DNA of 64,000 bases from Lutraria lutraria (lineage: Eukaryota > Mollusca > Bivalvia > Venerida > Mactridae): assembly GCA_964023205.1 (NCBI GenBank), contig OZ026837.1, forward strand, positions 13,927,479 through 13,991,478, given 5' to 3'. The position numbers and the translations under genes were made by a program. Under the pieces are notes generated by a model. That model saw only the letters and a program-made list of their open reading frames with translations. It ran no database searches and was not told the origin of the DNA. This document shows positions 1 through 13,228 of this stretch, piece by piece (the first letter of the stretch is position 1; each line of letters opens with the position of its first letter).

Positions 1-2690
1 GCCTTTTTCTTTTATTTTCTAATAATTTGTTACCCTAAAGGAGGAAGTCAGGGACCTAAGTGGTCGGGTTGTTACAGTCACTGATCTATAATCACTTGCC
101 CCTCCGGATGTCAGTCAGAATACCTACCGGGACCAATTTTCAAATGTGAAGAAGATTTCCAGCTAGCTTCGGGGAGGTCGGAGTTTTCGTCCTCCTCCGC
201 CGTTAAAGTGGCCATAAAGCCCTGACTGTTGAGATGACGTTAAGCCCAAAGAGAGGAAAGAAGAGGTGAAGTACTATACTTGTTGATTTTTCCATTTGTG
301 TAATGTGCTGTTTGTTGGGAAGCGAAGGATCTTAGTAGAAACATTGTGCTCAGTAGATACCTTGCCTCAGGAATCCCTTTCCACTTTTTTAATTGTTCAA
401 TGTTTGTTAATTGTAAACAAGCTGTATTCATAATGAAAATAACTAGGGGCATATATATGTCGTCAATGTCAGTACCTTTTGAAACAAAATACATATAATT
501 ACAAGTTTAATTAATAATTTAATTACTAGTATGTAGCTGAAATCAATGAAAAGCTGTGATTTAAGTTTGTCTTCATCTCTTGATAAAATGATGTATTTTT
601 AATTCTGTGTTTGTGGATGTTATCAAGAAACCATCTTCAAAGTCTTACTCGTATTACAGAAAGATATGTGTCTTACTTAACGTACAAATGAAATTCATGT
701 ATGATCACCCAGTTCATGCTGTTCCTCAATGTTTTCATATAAAATATCAAGTTTTAAGACAAAAACTGCAAAGTATACAAACTTTCTAGACTGCATCCAA
801 CTAAAACCAAATACACAAACACTATTATAATTGTTCCATACTGACTAAAGAAGTAACGCTTCATGTTAAGGAGCTTTTGTTTCTTTCAAAAATGCTCAAT
901 TGCTTATAAGGTTTCTTTATTCCTATCATATCTTGTGCTATGTTATGTTGATTGCAATATAAGCAATTCATATTAGAGTTGTATATAGCTATTTGTGTTG
1001 TGTCTCAAGTATTGACAAACATGTATTTCATCTATTTCTTGTTTATACTGTGTAATTTATGTCAGTATGTGTCTGTCTTTCACTGTCGGTTTGTGAATTT
1101 CCATGAAACTAGTTTTATGTTCACAACTTATGCCTACATTTCCATCAGTGAATTCCTTTTTTACTTCAATGTAATGTGCATAGTGAAGTAGTTCGGTGCC
1201 CAGGAATTCATTATAATGTTTTACTGTGTGATTGTTTCAAATGTAATAAAAACGAGGGAGTTCATTGTAATAAATACAGTAGTAACAAATTATACCGTAA
1301 GTCTTCTTGCCGCAATTTTCTGACTAGCTATGCGTACACCTTTGTCCCGAGAAAGAAGATTGGTTACTGTTATTTCATCCGTTTTTGTGATGACATAAAT
1401 CACCAGCGTTTCATTCAGGGTTTCTATAACTTTCTCGATTTTTTCGAATCCATTGCATATGTTTCGAAGCCATTCTTTTTCAAGTACTAAATTAAAATAA
1501 ACAAGAAATATCTTTTTAAAACGATAATCGGCGAGTATACAGTAGAAAATTAGTACTTAGAAAACTAACAAAGCAGATCATCTCATGTATTTAAACAACT
1601 GGAATAAGATCAAATGGTTTACACTTTACAAATGGGATCGTCCGTGTATACAATAACATAGCTGACCTGTGTATATGATTTCCACATAGCGTAATTATTC
1701 ATGGTTTAAACGTTTTGATATTTAATGTGTGGTTGTATTGATGTTTTTTGGCTTTTATTATTGCATTATTTTCAGAGGCAGTGATACAAATAATAATGGT
1801 TTCTGCCATGAAAATATGTAACAAAATAGCCTTTAACCAATGAGAAAACTCTTACATCAGCTGAAGATTTTGTATCTAACAATTTTATTGGTTACAAATG
1901 TAGGTCAAAACCAATTTTAATACAGCTGCGCCGAAAAAGTGGATAAAATGCAAGTTATTTATCGTAGGTGCATTAGGTAACCTGCTTTTCGAACGGAATG
2001 AATTGGACATGATGCAAGATAATTATCGTTCTATAAATTTAACGAATTGTTTAAGTTACCAGCATTCTTTTTAGTGTAATTACTTATGATCTACGGGTAG
2101 GACTAAACTTGGTTCGCATATTTCCAATTAAAGACAGAAACCGGTCGTAAAAATAAATATTTAATCAAATATCCACGAACGTTTGATTAAATATCAACGA
2201 ATAATACATTAAGGTAGTTACCAGTAGATAAGTAAAAATACTGAACTATATTGTGTAAACATTTTGTAAACTGTGTACGTTTATATCATTTAGTTACCTT
2301 CCGTACAATTACATGTTGTATATGAGGGATTAATTAAATCATTCAATATGAAATAGGAAATAAAACAGATTCTAAGGAAGAACGGTGGAAAAATAAACAA
2401 CAACTTAGAAAAAAATGACAATAGATCAAAATAATGAAATAATTGATTGAAGGCAGGTTATTCTTTTTAAATACCATGTACGTTTCTTCTTCTGTAGATC
2501 GAATTGGTAATAAAATACCTAAGGCATTACGATTCATTATTTGACGATTCAAATTCTCTTTGGCAATGACTACTTAAGGTGAAAGTTGCCACACCTCCGA
2601 TTTTGACCAATCGTTGAGACTTACCGAACGGCACGAAAACGGTATGGCGTTTAAACTGTCCGATCATGACAGCTGTGAAGCGAAATCGGA
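1..2690. other. No gene recognised
   Basis: Only short open frames of about 60-104 codons occur here, without recognisable domains or convincing splice sites. The first 240 bases are richer in G and C than the rest and look like a decayed dispersed repeat, but I could not place them in a family. Confidence 0.5.
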
Positions 2691-2867
2691 CTCTTTGTTT
2701 TAAGTTATGCTAAGTGTTTTATTAGTAAACAATGTATTCAAATGCTCGATGCCGGATAGCATATTAGTATATGCAGTAGTTGTTATGCAATCAACCAAAA
2801 TGTATAACAGTTTATAGGTCAAATTTATAAAATATATTTTATACTGACCAAAACAGATGTTAGCCAT

Positions 2868-5800
2868 ACGTAAGAAAACATTCCCTACAACATAAGTCAA
2901 GCAAACACCTTCTACAATATCAGTCAAGCAAACACCTTCTACAATATCAGTCAAGCAAACACCTTCTACAACATAAGTCAAGCAAACACCTTCTACAACA
3001 TCAGTCAAGCAAACACCTTCTACAACATAAGTCAAGCAAACACCTTCTACAACATCAGTCAAGCAAACACCTTCTACAATATCAGTCAAGCAAACACCTT
3101 CTACAATATCAGTCAAGCAAACACCTTCTACAATATCAGTCAAGCAAACACCTTCTACAATATCAGTCAAGCAAACACCTTCTACAATATCAGTCAAGCA
3201 AACACCTTCTACAATATCAGTCAAGCAAACACCTTCTACAACATAAGTCAAGCAAACACCTTCTACAACATCAGTCAAGCAAACACCTTCTACAACATCA
3301 GTCAAGCAAACACCTTCTACAACATAAGTCAAGCAAACACCTTCTACAACATCAGTCAAGCAAACACCTTCTACAACATCAGTCAAGCAAACACCTTCTA
3401 CAACATCAGTCAAGCAAACACCTTCTACAACATAAGTCAAGCAAACACCTTCTACAACATCAGTCAAGCAAACACCTTCTACAATATCAGTCAAGCAAAC
3501 ACCTTCTACAATATCAGTCAAGCAAACACCTTCTACAATATCAGTCAAGCAAACACCTTCTACAATATCAGTCAAGCAAACACCTTCTACAATATCAGTC
3601 AAGCAAACACCTTCTACAATATCAGTCAAGCAAACACCTTCTACAACATAAGTCAAGCAAACACCTTCTACAACATCAGTCAAGCAAACACCTTCTACAA
3701 CATAAGTCAAGCAAACACCTTCTACAACATCAGTCAAGCAAACACCTTCTACAATATCAGTCAAGCAAACACCTTCTACAACATAAGTCAAGCAAACACC
3801 TTCTACAATATCAGTCAAGCAAACACCTTCTACAATATCAGTCAAGCAAACACCTTCTACAACATCAGTCAAGCAAACACCTTCTACAATATCAGTCAAG
3901 CAAACACCTTCTACAATATCAGTCAAGCAAACACCTTCTACAATATCAGTCAAGCAAACACCTTCTACAACATCAGTCAAGCAAACACCTTCTACAACAT
4001 CAGTCAAGCAAACACCTTCTACAATATCAGTCAAGCAAACACCTTCTACAACATCAGTCAAGCAAACACCTTCTACAACATCAGTCAAGCAAACACCTTC
4101 TACAACATCAGTCAAGCAAACACCTTCTACAACATAAGTCAAGCAAACACCTTCTACAATATCAGTCAAGCAAACACCTTCTACAACATCAGTCAAGCAA
4201 ACACCTTCTACAACATCAGTCAAGCAAACACCTTCTACAATATCAGTCAAGCAAACACCTTCTACAATACCAGCCAAGCAAACACCTTCTACAATATCAG
4301 TCAAGCAAACACCTTCTACAATATCAGTCAAGCAAACACCTTCTACAATATCAGTCAAGCAAACACCTTCTACAATATCAGTCAAGCAAACACCTTCTAC
4401 AACATCAGTCAAGCAAACACCTTCTACAACATCAGTCAAGCAAACACCTTCTACAACATCAGTCAAGCAAACACCTTCTACAATATCAGTCAAGCAAACA
4501 CCTTCTACAATATCAGTCAAGCAAACACCTTCTACAATATCAGTCAAGCAAACACCTTCTACAATATCAGTCAAGCAAACACCTTCTACAATATCAGTCA
4601 AGCAAACACCTTCTACAATATCAGTCAAGCAAACACCTTCTACAATATCAGTCAAGCAAACACCTTCTACAACATCAGTCAAGCAAACACCTTCTACAAC
4701 ATCAGTCAAGCAAACACCTTCTACAACATCAGTCAAGCAAACACCTTCTACAATATCAGTCAAACACCTTCTACAACATCAGTCAAGCAAACACCTTCTA
4801 CAACATCAGTCAAGCAAACACCTTCTACAACATCAGTCAAGCAAACACCTTTTACAATATCAGTCAAGCAAACACCTTCTACAACATCAGTCAAGCAAAC
4901 ACCTTCTACAACATCAGTCAAGCAAACACCTTCTACAATATCAGTCAAGCAAACACCTTCTACAACATCAGTCAAGCAAACACCTTCTACAACATCAGTC
5001 AAGCAAACACCTTTTACAATATCAGTCAAGCAAACACCTTCTACAACATCAGTCAAGCAAACACCTTCTACAACATCAGTCAAGCAAACACCTTCTACAA
5101 TATCAGTCAAGCAAACACCTTCTAAAATATCAGCCAAGCAAACACCTTCTACAATATCAGTCAAGCAAACACCTTCTACAATATCAGTCAAGCAAACACC
5201 TTCTACAATATCAGTCAAGCAAACACCTTCTACAACATCAGTCAAGCAAACACCTTCTACAACATCAGTCAAGCAAACACCTTCTACAATATCAGTCAAG
5301 CAAACACCTTCTACAACATCAGTCAAGCAAGCACCTTCTACAATATCAGTCAAGCAAACACCTTCTACAACATCAGTCAAGCAAACACCTTCTACAATAT
5401 CAGTCAAGCAAACACCTTCTACAACATCAGTCAAGCAAACACCTTCTACAACATCAGTCAAGCAAACACCTTCTACAATATCAGTCAAGCAAACACCTTC
5501 TACAACATCAGTCAAGCAAACACCTTCTACAGCATCAGTCAAGCAAACACCTTCTACAACATCAGTCAAGCAAACACCTTCTACAACATCAGTCAAGCAA
5601 ACACCTTCTACAATATCAGTCAAGCAAACACCTTCTACAATATCAGTCAAGCAAACACCTTCTACAACATCAGTCAAGCAAACACCTTCTACAATATCAG
5701 TCAAGCAAACACCTTCTACAACATCAGTCAAGCAAACACCTTCTACAATATCAGTCAAGCAAACACCTTCTACAATATCAGTCAAGCAAACACCTTCTAC

Positions 5801-7322
5801 AATATCAGTCAAGCAAACACCTTCTACAATATCAGTCAAGCAAACACCTTCTACAACACCAGTCAAGCAAACACCTTCTACAACATCAGTCAAGCAAACA
5901 CCTTCTACAATATCAGTCAAGCAAACACCTTCTACAATATCAGCCAAGCAAACACCTTCTACAACATCAGTCAAGCAAACACCTTCTACAATATCAGTCA
6001 AGCAAACACCTTCTACATTATCAGTCAAGCAAACACCTTCTACAATATCAGTCAAGCAAACACCTTCTACAATATCAGTCAAGCAAACACCTTCTACAAT
6101 ATCAGCCAAGCAAACACCTTCTACAACACCAGTCAAGCAAACACCTTCTACAACATCAGTCAAGCAAACACCTTCTACAATACCAGTCAAGCAAACACCT
6201 TCTACAACACCAGTCAAGCAAACACCTTCTACAATACCAGTCAAGCAAACACCTTCTACAACACCAGTCAAGCAAACACCTTCTACAATACCAGTCAAGC
6301 AAACACCTTCTACAACATCAGTCAAGCAAACACCTTCTACAATACCAGTCAAGCAAACACCTTCTACAATACCAGTCAAGCAAACACCTTCTACAATACC
6401 AGCCAAGCAAACACCTTCTACAACATCAGTCAAGCAAACACCTTCTACAACATCAGTCAAGCAAACACCTTCTACAACACCAGTCAAGCAAACACCTTCT
6501 ACAATATCAATCAAGCAAACACCTTCTACAACATCAGTCAAGCAAACACCTTCTACAACATCAGTCAAGCAAACACCTTCTACAACATCAGTCAAGCAAA
6601 CACCTTCTACAACATCAGTCAAGCAAACACCTTCTACAACATCAGTCAAGCAAACACCTTCTACAACACCAGTCAAGCAAACACCTTCTACAATATCAAT
6701 CAAGCAAACACCTTCTACAACACCAGTCAAGCAAACACCTTCTACAATATCAATCAAGCAAACACCTTCTACAACATCAGTCAAGCAAACACCTTCTACA
6801 ACATCAGTCAAGCAAACACCTTCTACAACATCAGTCAAGCAAACACCTTCTACAACATCAGTCAAGCAAACACCTTCTACAACATCAGTCAAGCAAACAC
6901 CTTCTACAACATCAGTCAAGCAAACACCTTCTACAACATCAGTCAAGCAAACACCTTCTACAATACCAGTCAAGCAAACACCTTCTACAATATCAGTCAA
7001 GCAAACACCTTCTACAACACCAGTCAAGCAAACACCTTCTACAACACCAGTCAAGCAAACACCTTCTACAACACCAGTCAAGCAAACACCTTCTACAATA
7101 TCAGTCAAGCAAACACCTTCTACAACACCAGTCAAGCAAACACCTTCTACAATATCAATCAAGCAAACACCTTCTACAACATCAGTCGAGCAAACACCTT
7201 CTACAATACCAGTCAAGCAAACACCTTCTACAACATCAGTCAAGCAAACACCTTCTACAACACCAGTCAAGCAAACACCTTCTACAACATCAGTCAAGCA
7301 AACACCTTCTACAACAATAACC
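2868..7322. repeat. 27-bp minisatellite, about 164 units
   Basis: The unit is acaccttctacaatatcag followed by tcaagcaa, 27 bp, repeated head to tail with very few indels. Because 27 is a multiple of three, one minus frame reads as 9-residue repeats (VEGVCLTD plus I or V) through the array, broken only by a 4-bp deletion near 4760 that shifts the frame. On the plus strand the frame TPSTISVKQ (Thr/Pro/Ser-rich) is also open from about 4760 rightwards, but it is stopped by a TAA variant unit (acataagtc) that recurs between 2890 and 4140. Almost all variation falls at two places in the unit and changes amino acids in either frame; there is no excess of silent changes. That argues for a non-coding minisatellite kept uniform by turnover. 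A real repetitive protein cannot be excluded without RNA evidence. Confidence 0.95.
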
Positions 7323-7440
7323 AATCATACACTCCCTGCGTCAGCCAAGCAAACTCTCCCTGCTACAACAACAGCAAAGCTAACACTCCCTATAACAATA
7401 GCCAAGCAAACACTTCCAACAACAACAGTAAAGCAGACTT
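7323..7440. repeat. Degenerate edge of the 27-bp array
   Basis: About four diverged units keep the 9-codon spacing with many substitutions, such as caaactctccctgctaca. The minus frame has an in-frame TGA at the junction with the main array. The plus frame stays open through here to a TGA at 7659-7661, still with a Thr/Pro/Lys-rich period. Edge units that are older and more diverged than the core are usual for arrays that expand by unequal exchange. Confidence 0.75.
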
Positions 7441-8032
7441 TCATGTCTGGACATATATTAAATTGTGTCAGCCCGAGAAATAATTTGTTTTTACAATTCT
7501 TCATTATTATGTCAAGACTGACACATTTCAATGATGCCCTCTATTTTAATGAAAAAAGCATACGATGTCATGCTACATTGTGTTACTTTGAACTTTTGAC
7601 TCACATGACATACTCATTTCGGGTGCAGATCTCTCCAAAACCTTTGTTGAACAAGAAATGACAGAAAGTAAGAGCGCCAACAATAGCTAAGATAATCGGA
7701 ATCAACAACAAAATAGGCCTTAACATTCTGGGTAGTTCAATGTGCATGTGCAGGCAACAAATTTCACAATAAGAGAAAGGTATGATACATTGACTCATTA
7801 TATTATTTTAAACACAACAATTACCTGTCGATCAGATACATTAAGCATTACCTATAAAGATCAGTAAAACTGACTTACTTGCAATAAAAACATTTTGAAA
7901 TTTTCTTTTTTGATCATTAATTACGTATAGAAATGTAGAACAGTATTTTTTCAATGATATTGAACAAAAAAAACAGGTCTGACAATATTTTAACAAAGAT
8001 GTGGCTAAAGAAAGGCATTTTTATAAACTTTA

Positions 8033-8411
8033 AGAAAACATCGATTGGCATTCACAATATAAACTTATAAATTCTTTACACGACAACAGACTTAAACAGT
8101 TCAAATACAAATTACTCCACATAATGTTCCCGTGTAAAGAAATACGATTTAGATGGAAAATGGTAGACTCACAGAACTGTTCTTTATGTCACGTTGTTGA
8201 AAATTATGAACATGTTTTTATTGATTGTAAGACTGTACGAGAAATCTGGACCAAATTACAGTATATTCTTAATGAGTGGTGTAACATTAACAAAGACATC
8301 AAATACTTAAAAACTATTTTAGTCGGATATAAAGTTAAATATAACCAATACAACTATTTCTATATATTTTTAACACTACTCGGTTTTTGCATTTACAAAG
8401 CATACCTTTAA
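8033..8411 (+). pseudogene. LINE ORF2 C-terminal relic
   Basis: The readable peptide from about 8033 to the stop at 8411 ends a non-LTR retrotransposon ORF2. It has a Lys/Arg-rich stretch (KQFKYKLLHIMFPCKEIRFRWK) split here as KQFKYKLLHI and MFPCKEIRFRWK, then a zinc-knuckle-like motif CSLCHVVENYEHVFIDC (C-x2-C-x7-H-x4-C) and REIW. This pattern is that of the zf-RVT region after the reverse transcriptase domain. No reverse transcriptase core is seen upstream, and an in-frame TAA lies just before the readable part. It is a 5'-truncated, dead copy, as expected of target-primed insertion. Clade assignment would need a search. Confidence 0.7.
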
Positions 8412-9129
8412 AACACTACATACATTTTAAGTTTTTCCAGCGAGTCTGCAGCGTTCTACAATAAACATATTTCAGATGAAGCATTGGGTATCCTTCAATA
8501 TGAATCTGGTAGCGTCTGACAGACTGTATATCCATTTCTGTAAACACAAAATTGTTCGTCAGTCTTTGTACAAATTTGCTTACTACATTTGGGACTAATG
8601 CAGAGCCCGTAATATGGAAAAGCGGACCGGTTCTATTACTAGACCTTTTAATCAGTGAATGATATGGGAAACTGTTGATACATAAGACCAGTCGTTAGGT
8701 GGAACTTTACTTTAATAGTAGGAAGAAAATACGTGTCTACAAACTAGTATGTACACATTGTCAGCTTCGCATCAAATCCTTTCCTAGGTATCATGGGTAT
8801 AAACATGTGTTTGCTAGTTCGAATTTACAAAAAGATAGGTGGTTGGTTAGAAACTTTGTTCAGCATACAGCAAGTTCTGCATACAATGTCTGAATTTTAT
8901 TTGTTAAAATGTGTTAAATCTTCATCTGAATGATAAGAATTATCGACTGTTGGACAGTAGCAACCTCAGTATACCATCAAAACAGTGATAAATTAATTAT
9001 GTACTAGAACTCGTGACCAGTTCACATACCGGCATATGCCCTTTAGAAGCACTTATGTAGGTTTGTGTTTTATTTAGATATGATCACAGGTTATTGAAAC
9101 AGTCTAATACGTATTTGATTATTAATGAC

Positions 9130-11950
9130 CGTTATCATAATGACAGGTTTTATTCATGACGTCGATTTAATGTCGCAAAATTATTTGCCGTTAAATGTCG
9201 CAATTATAACGTTCAATGTGGCACACAAGTTTGCCCCTATAAATAAGGCACCCCTACGGTTAAATGTCGCAGTGTGTATAGTGTGTATAGTGGAGCTGAA
9301 TTAGTACCGCCTTGCTTTGTTACTTGCGTATTTGTCATCTAACATTGCATATTAAATAAATACATTAGTAACAAAAATGTCAAGTTGTGGTATCTTGACC
9401 GTTTGTAATGTCTGCAGGATATTAGTTTCATTTTTATTGGTTTCGACCGTTTGCACCTCCCTCTAGTGAACCATAGGGTGCCTCCCCCCAAGGAAATCCT
9501 CCACCCAGGGACCCCCCCCCCCCCCCCAACCCGAAGGAACACCCTTGGGAAATGGGAACACACTCAGGGACGCTCCTGAGAACCACCCACCATGGGAACC
9601 ACTTCCTCCAGGAAACCTCTTCCACAGGAAGCTCTCCTGGGAAGGGTACCCTGTGTGATGGTTGTGTAGCCTCCTACGACCCTCTCTCTACCTCTGACTA
9701 CCAGGCCATCTCTCCTGTTACGTAGTTAACTCATAGATGACAAAAAGCAGACTTAAACTAACGGCGATTCTCTATCGGCGAGAATAATCAGAAATTTAAA
9801 GTATACATTTAGACAAAGATATTTTAATGGGGAGTAACAGAAAATGTGAAGTTGTTAAGAAAAGAACAAATGAAATAATATTTCAGGAATAGTCTTGTAA
9901 ACCATCGGTCAATGAAGAGGCAGTATGAATTCCGATTGCAAACAGACAAAAATATGAGCGATAACTCAATGGTGCACACGGTCTAAAAATATAAAAGAGA
10001 TATATTTCATGAGGAGAGAGAGTGACAGGGGAGCTTTGCATGATCGTACGACCACATACACGCATCATGCGGGTTTTCCGCCCCTCGACATCGAGGGACG
10101 AAAGATCAAATAGACGCATTGCATCATATAATGAAGGCCTGTGAAGACCATCTTGATCCTTTTATACGAGCGCGATAACTCCAGGAAAATGTTTACAAAA
10201 TTTGAATAATAGTAGGCTTCGAGCGTCTTTTTATGTGTAGTAATTTCCCTGTAACGCAAAAGTAATTGCATTTTCGTTGGCGCATCGCATTGTAATGTAC
10301 AGTATGTTATAGTTGACACGTCAATTAAATAAATAATAATGAATATTTGCAAATCTTGTTTTACCTCTAGTTAATACGTGTACCCTCGGGGCATGATATA
10401 TACACTCTGTACTGTGGAAATCTGTTTCTACATATTTTGCTAGAATGTCCAATATGCTAGATAGTAGAATAAATAAACGAGTTGTACTTTGTACTGCATC
10501 TTCAGCTAGTAGATCATGTAAGAAATGGTTTTACTATGTTAGTAATATCTTCTCAAAATGTGATGCTCAGCAAAATTATGATGTTAGTATTTCTATTCCG
10601 AAGCATTCTTTGATGAATATTGTTACATCATATCAAGATCAGTTAGTCAGTGAAATATGTGTTTTCAATAAATACTAAATTAGTTTTTGCACAACAATGA
10701 TAAAAAAAGAAATATTCAAATTCCATGTGTCTATATACATGTAGTATATATACAGACAGTGTAAACGGGAACTATATAGATAAACTGAACATAAAACACC
10801 CGACTTGTTGTTACTAGAGCTCTTACAATGTAGCAATTGCACGTGACTCTGACGTCACTATAGACATCAAATCCAAGACGGAATTGTAAACATTTGCTCC
10901 GCTTAGAAAACGAAAATAGCCGTAAGTATTTTATTTCTTCACCGATTTCTATTAGACATACGCCAGTCTAAGGGGGGGGGGGGGGGGTATAAGCTTTCCA
11001 TGAACTATAGGATCTCCATCAGTAGCTAAGCCGTTCTTTAAGCACCCTGTGAAACCTTGGATTTAGAATGTATGCAAGCGGACTATGTACAGTGCTAAGC
11101 CATACTGTATTTCTAGCTTTATCTGTTATATGCATGATTGCAAAGTCAAGTTTACATCAACCGGGAACACCGGAGGCCATTTCATACAAAAAATACACAT
11201 TGTTACAATGTATGGCGTTAATCTGACATATTCCTGCAATTCGGTAAATATGGCACCAGTTCCAAGACAAAATTTCCGGCAACAGTTCATGGCTGTCTTT
11301 AGATTTGGCTACAATGCCAAGCAACATGTCGCCGGTTGTGTATGGAAACTTACGTTTTCCATCAATAAACCATCTTATATATTCACAAGGTCATAATACT
11401 CAGTAATTGATTTTCTGCTAATACCTTACTGGAAAAAGTCTTCAAATTTACAATGACATGTCTTTTCATCTCTTTGCAAGGACTACGAATTTGCCATGAT
11501 GACCCGGTAGACGGAGGCTGAAATCAAAGGTGAAAGGAGCCAAGCAGGAGGGAATCCAGAATGCAATAGCAAGAGGGACATTACCAGTCCGAGTTGAGAC
11601 CGCCAGACGGAACGAAACTAAATTACTACAAGCTTTTAGACTCGGACTTGACATAGACGACATAACATGAATTAGTCAAAACTTTTTTTTATTTTATATT
11701 AAGGCCTATTGCAGTTAATTATATATACCACCAAAGGAAGGCAAAATAAGGAAATTATATTTGGGGATGTTCAAATTTGCTTTTGCAAAAATATGTGCGA
11801 CATATTGCGACATTTAACCAATGTGTACCCTATGTATCGTAGAACGACATTTAACGTTATAACTGCTATACTATGATATGACATTTAGAGGTGGTTGCGA
11901 CATTTAACGGCGCTGCAATGTATATCCTATCTGACGTTATAAGTCGAAAA
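9130..11950. mobile_element. Candidate element bounded by inverted TTAAATGTCGC clusters
   Basis: Three copies of ttaa(a)tgtcgc lie between 9174 and 9275. The reverse complement, gcgacatttaac or acgacatttaac, occurs three times between about 11806 and 11908. The motif gttataacgttaaatgtcg on the right (reverse strand) resembles the left cluster too. Inverted clusters of one motif 2.6 kb apart suggest subterminal repeats of a DNA transposon. No transposase is seen inside, and exact ends and target duplication were not found. The interior includes C- and G-homopolymer runs near 9510 and 10975. Confidence 0.35.
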
Positions 11951-11959
11951 TTCCTATTA

Positions 11960-13130
11960 TTAAAGTTAGTATTGCAAAATTTACACGCTAAATTTTGAAA
12001 ATTAAAAAAATAGCAATTCCAATACAAATGTACTAACATTGACAAAACCAACGTGAAACGGAATCTAGTTTAACAAATGCATGGCAAATGTAGATAAATG
12101 TAATACTTAGACCCTTATAAAATTATCAGCAATTTGTACTCAGTGATATGAAAGAAAATACAATATTCTGAATAAAACTATTGTTGTAAGACGTTTAACT
12201 TCATATTTTTGGCAAACAACTCCACACTAGTTACCCTGTCTGGCATGTTAATTACACAATTTGTTAGAATTGGATCCCAATATGAAATTCTTAAATTTCA
12301 GCTGGGTGGAATCATATTAATCAAAGTTCAAAGTTTATTGGCAAATAGCAAAATACATTGCCTTTGGCCATTTACAACATAATATGGCAAAGACAAACAT
12401 ATATATAAATATATATATACACATACATAAACCATCAAGTGAGCATATGAACAAATGGATTATTAAGATAAATCTGATAAATCAAGAAACAGGTACAGAC
12501 ATAATACATACATACTCAACAACTATTCCCTGTTTTCTGAAAACGAAAGTTAACTTGTTAGAAATGGATCCGAGCTTGAAATTCTCAAACTGTCAGTATC
12601 TTAATATACTAAACAAAAAAAATCCCTGTCTTCTGAAAACGAAAGCAAACTTTAAATGACCCGTTGTCCAGTTCTTAGTTTTTAAATTCGGTGAAATTAT
12701 AATCAGTTTACTTACCTCTCTTACTCGGTATGTATACAACCTAATTTAATAAATTTCAATAATAAGTCCTCGTTTTTATACGATTAATCTTTCCAGCATT
12801 TCGAAACTAATCATTACGAGACGGTAAAAATAGACCATGACATTATAACATACTAATGAGTTACATATACATATAACCAGGAAGTAAAATTCATGATTGA
12901 GTAACTGGAATTGTTACAATGATAGCCCGTCGTATATAAAAATAGCAACTTATCTATATCTAACCAAGGAGACAATAAAAACTCAAATAAACAAACACAG
13001 AAGGAGACATCACGTATGTTAGCTGATTCATAAATTCCCATTAATTGATTACACATGATAAATGCTCACACTTGATAAAACTTCTAACAACTTGTACTGG
13101 TTGCCCGGTACCATCACTGATGAGCCTTTA
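11960..13130. other. No gene; possible dispersed repeat tail
   Basis: The stretch near 12322-12385 (caaagtttattggcaaatag and following) looks like a dispersed repeat end of the kind common in mollusc genomes, but this is from memory only. Nothing else is recognised. Confidence 0.3.
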
Positions 13131-13138
13131 AATATTTG

Positions 13139-13228
13139 TCACTATCACCTTTATTTCTCACTATCACCTTTATTTCTCACTATCACCTTTATTTCTCACT
13201 ATCACCTTTATTTCTCACTATCACCTTC
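13139..13228. repeat. 19-bp tandem repeat, five copies
   Basis: The unit actatcacctttatttctc starts at about 13141, 13160, 13179, 13198 and 13217. The 19-bp period is not a multiple of three, so the open frame across it (His/Tyr/Phe/Leu-rich) is not a protein repeat. Confidence 0.9.

Noticed and set aside
2868..7322. A CRISPR array.
   Set aside because: Units abut without spacers, and the context is a eukaryotic genome.
7601..7798. Minus-strand hydrophobic peptide (LRPILLLIPIILAIVGALTF) upstream of the minisatellite, possibly a signal or membrane exon for the repeat protein.
   Set aside because: A donor-like site follows (atgagtatgt), but no acceptor joins it cleanly to the repeat frame, and a TGA stands between the edge units and the main array. 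It is one short stretch without other support.
9339..9625. Gly/Trp-rich minus-strand open frames near the C homopolymer run.
   Set aside because: They come from a GC-biased, homopolymer-rich low-complexity stretch; two overlapping frames are open by composition.
11466..11663. Open stretch on both strands; the plus reading EGIQNAIARGTLP...FRLGLDIDD resembles a coding exon end.
   Set aside because: The frame is stopped shortly upstream, no acceptor gives the right phase, and similarity is too short to name a family.
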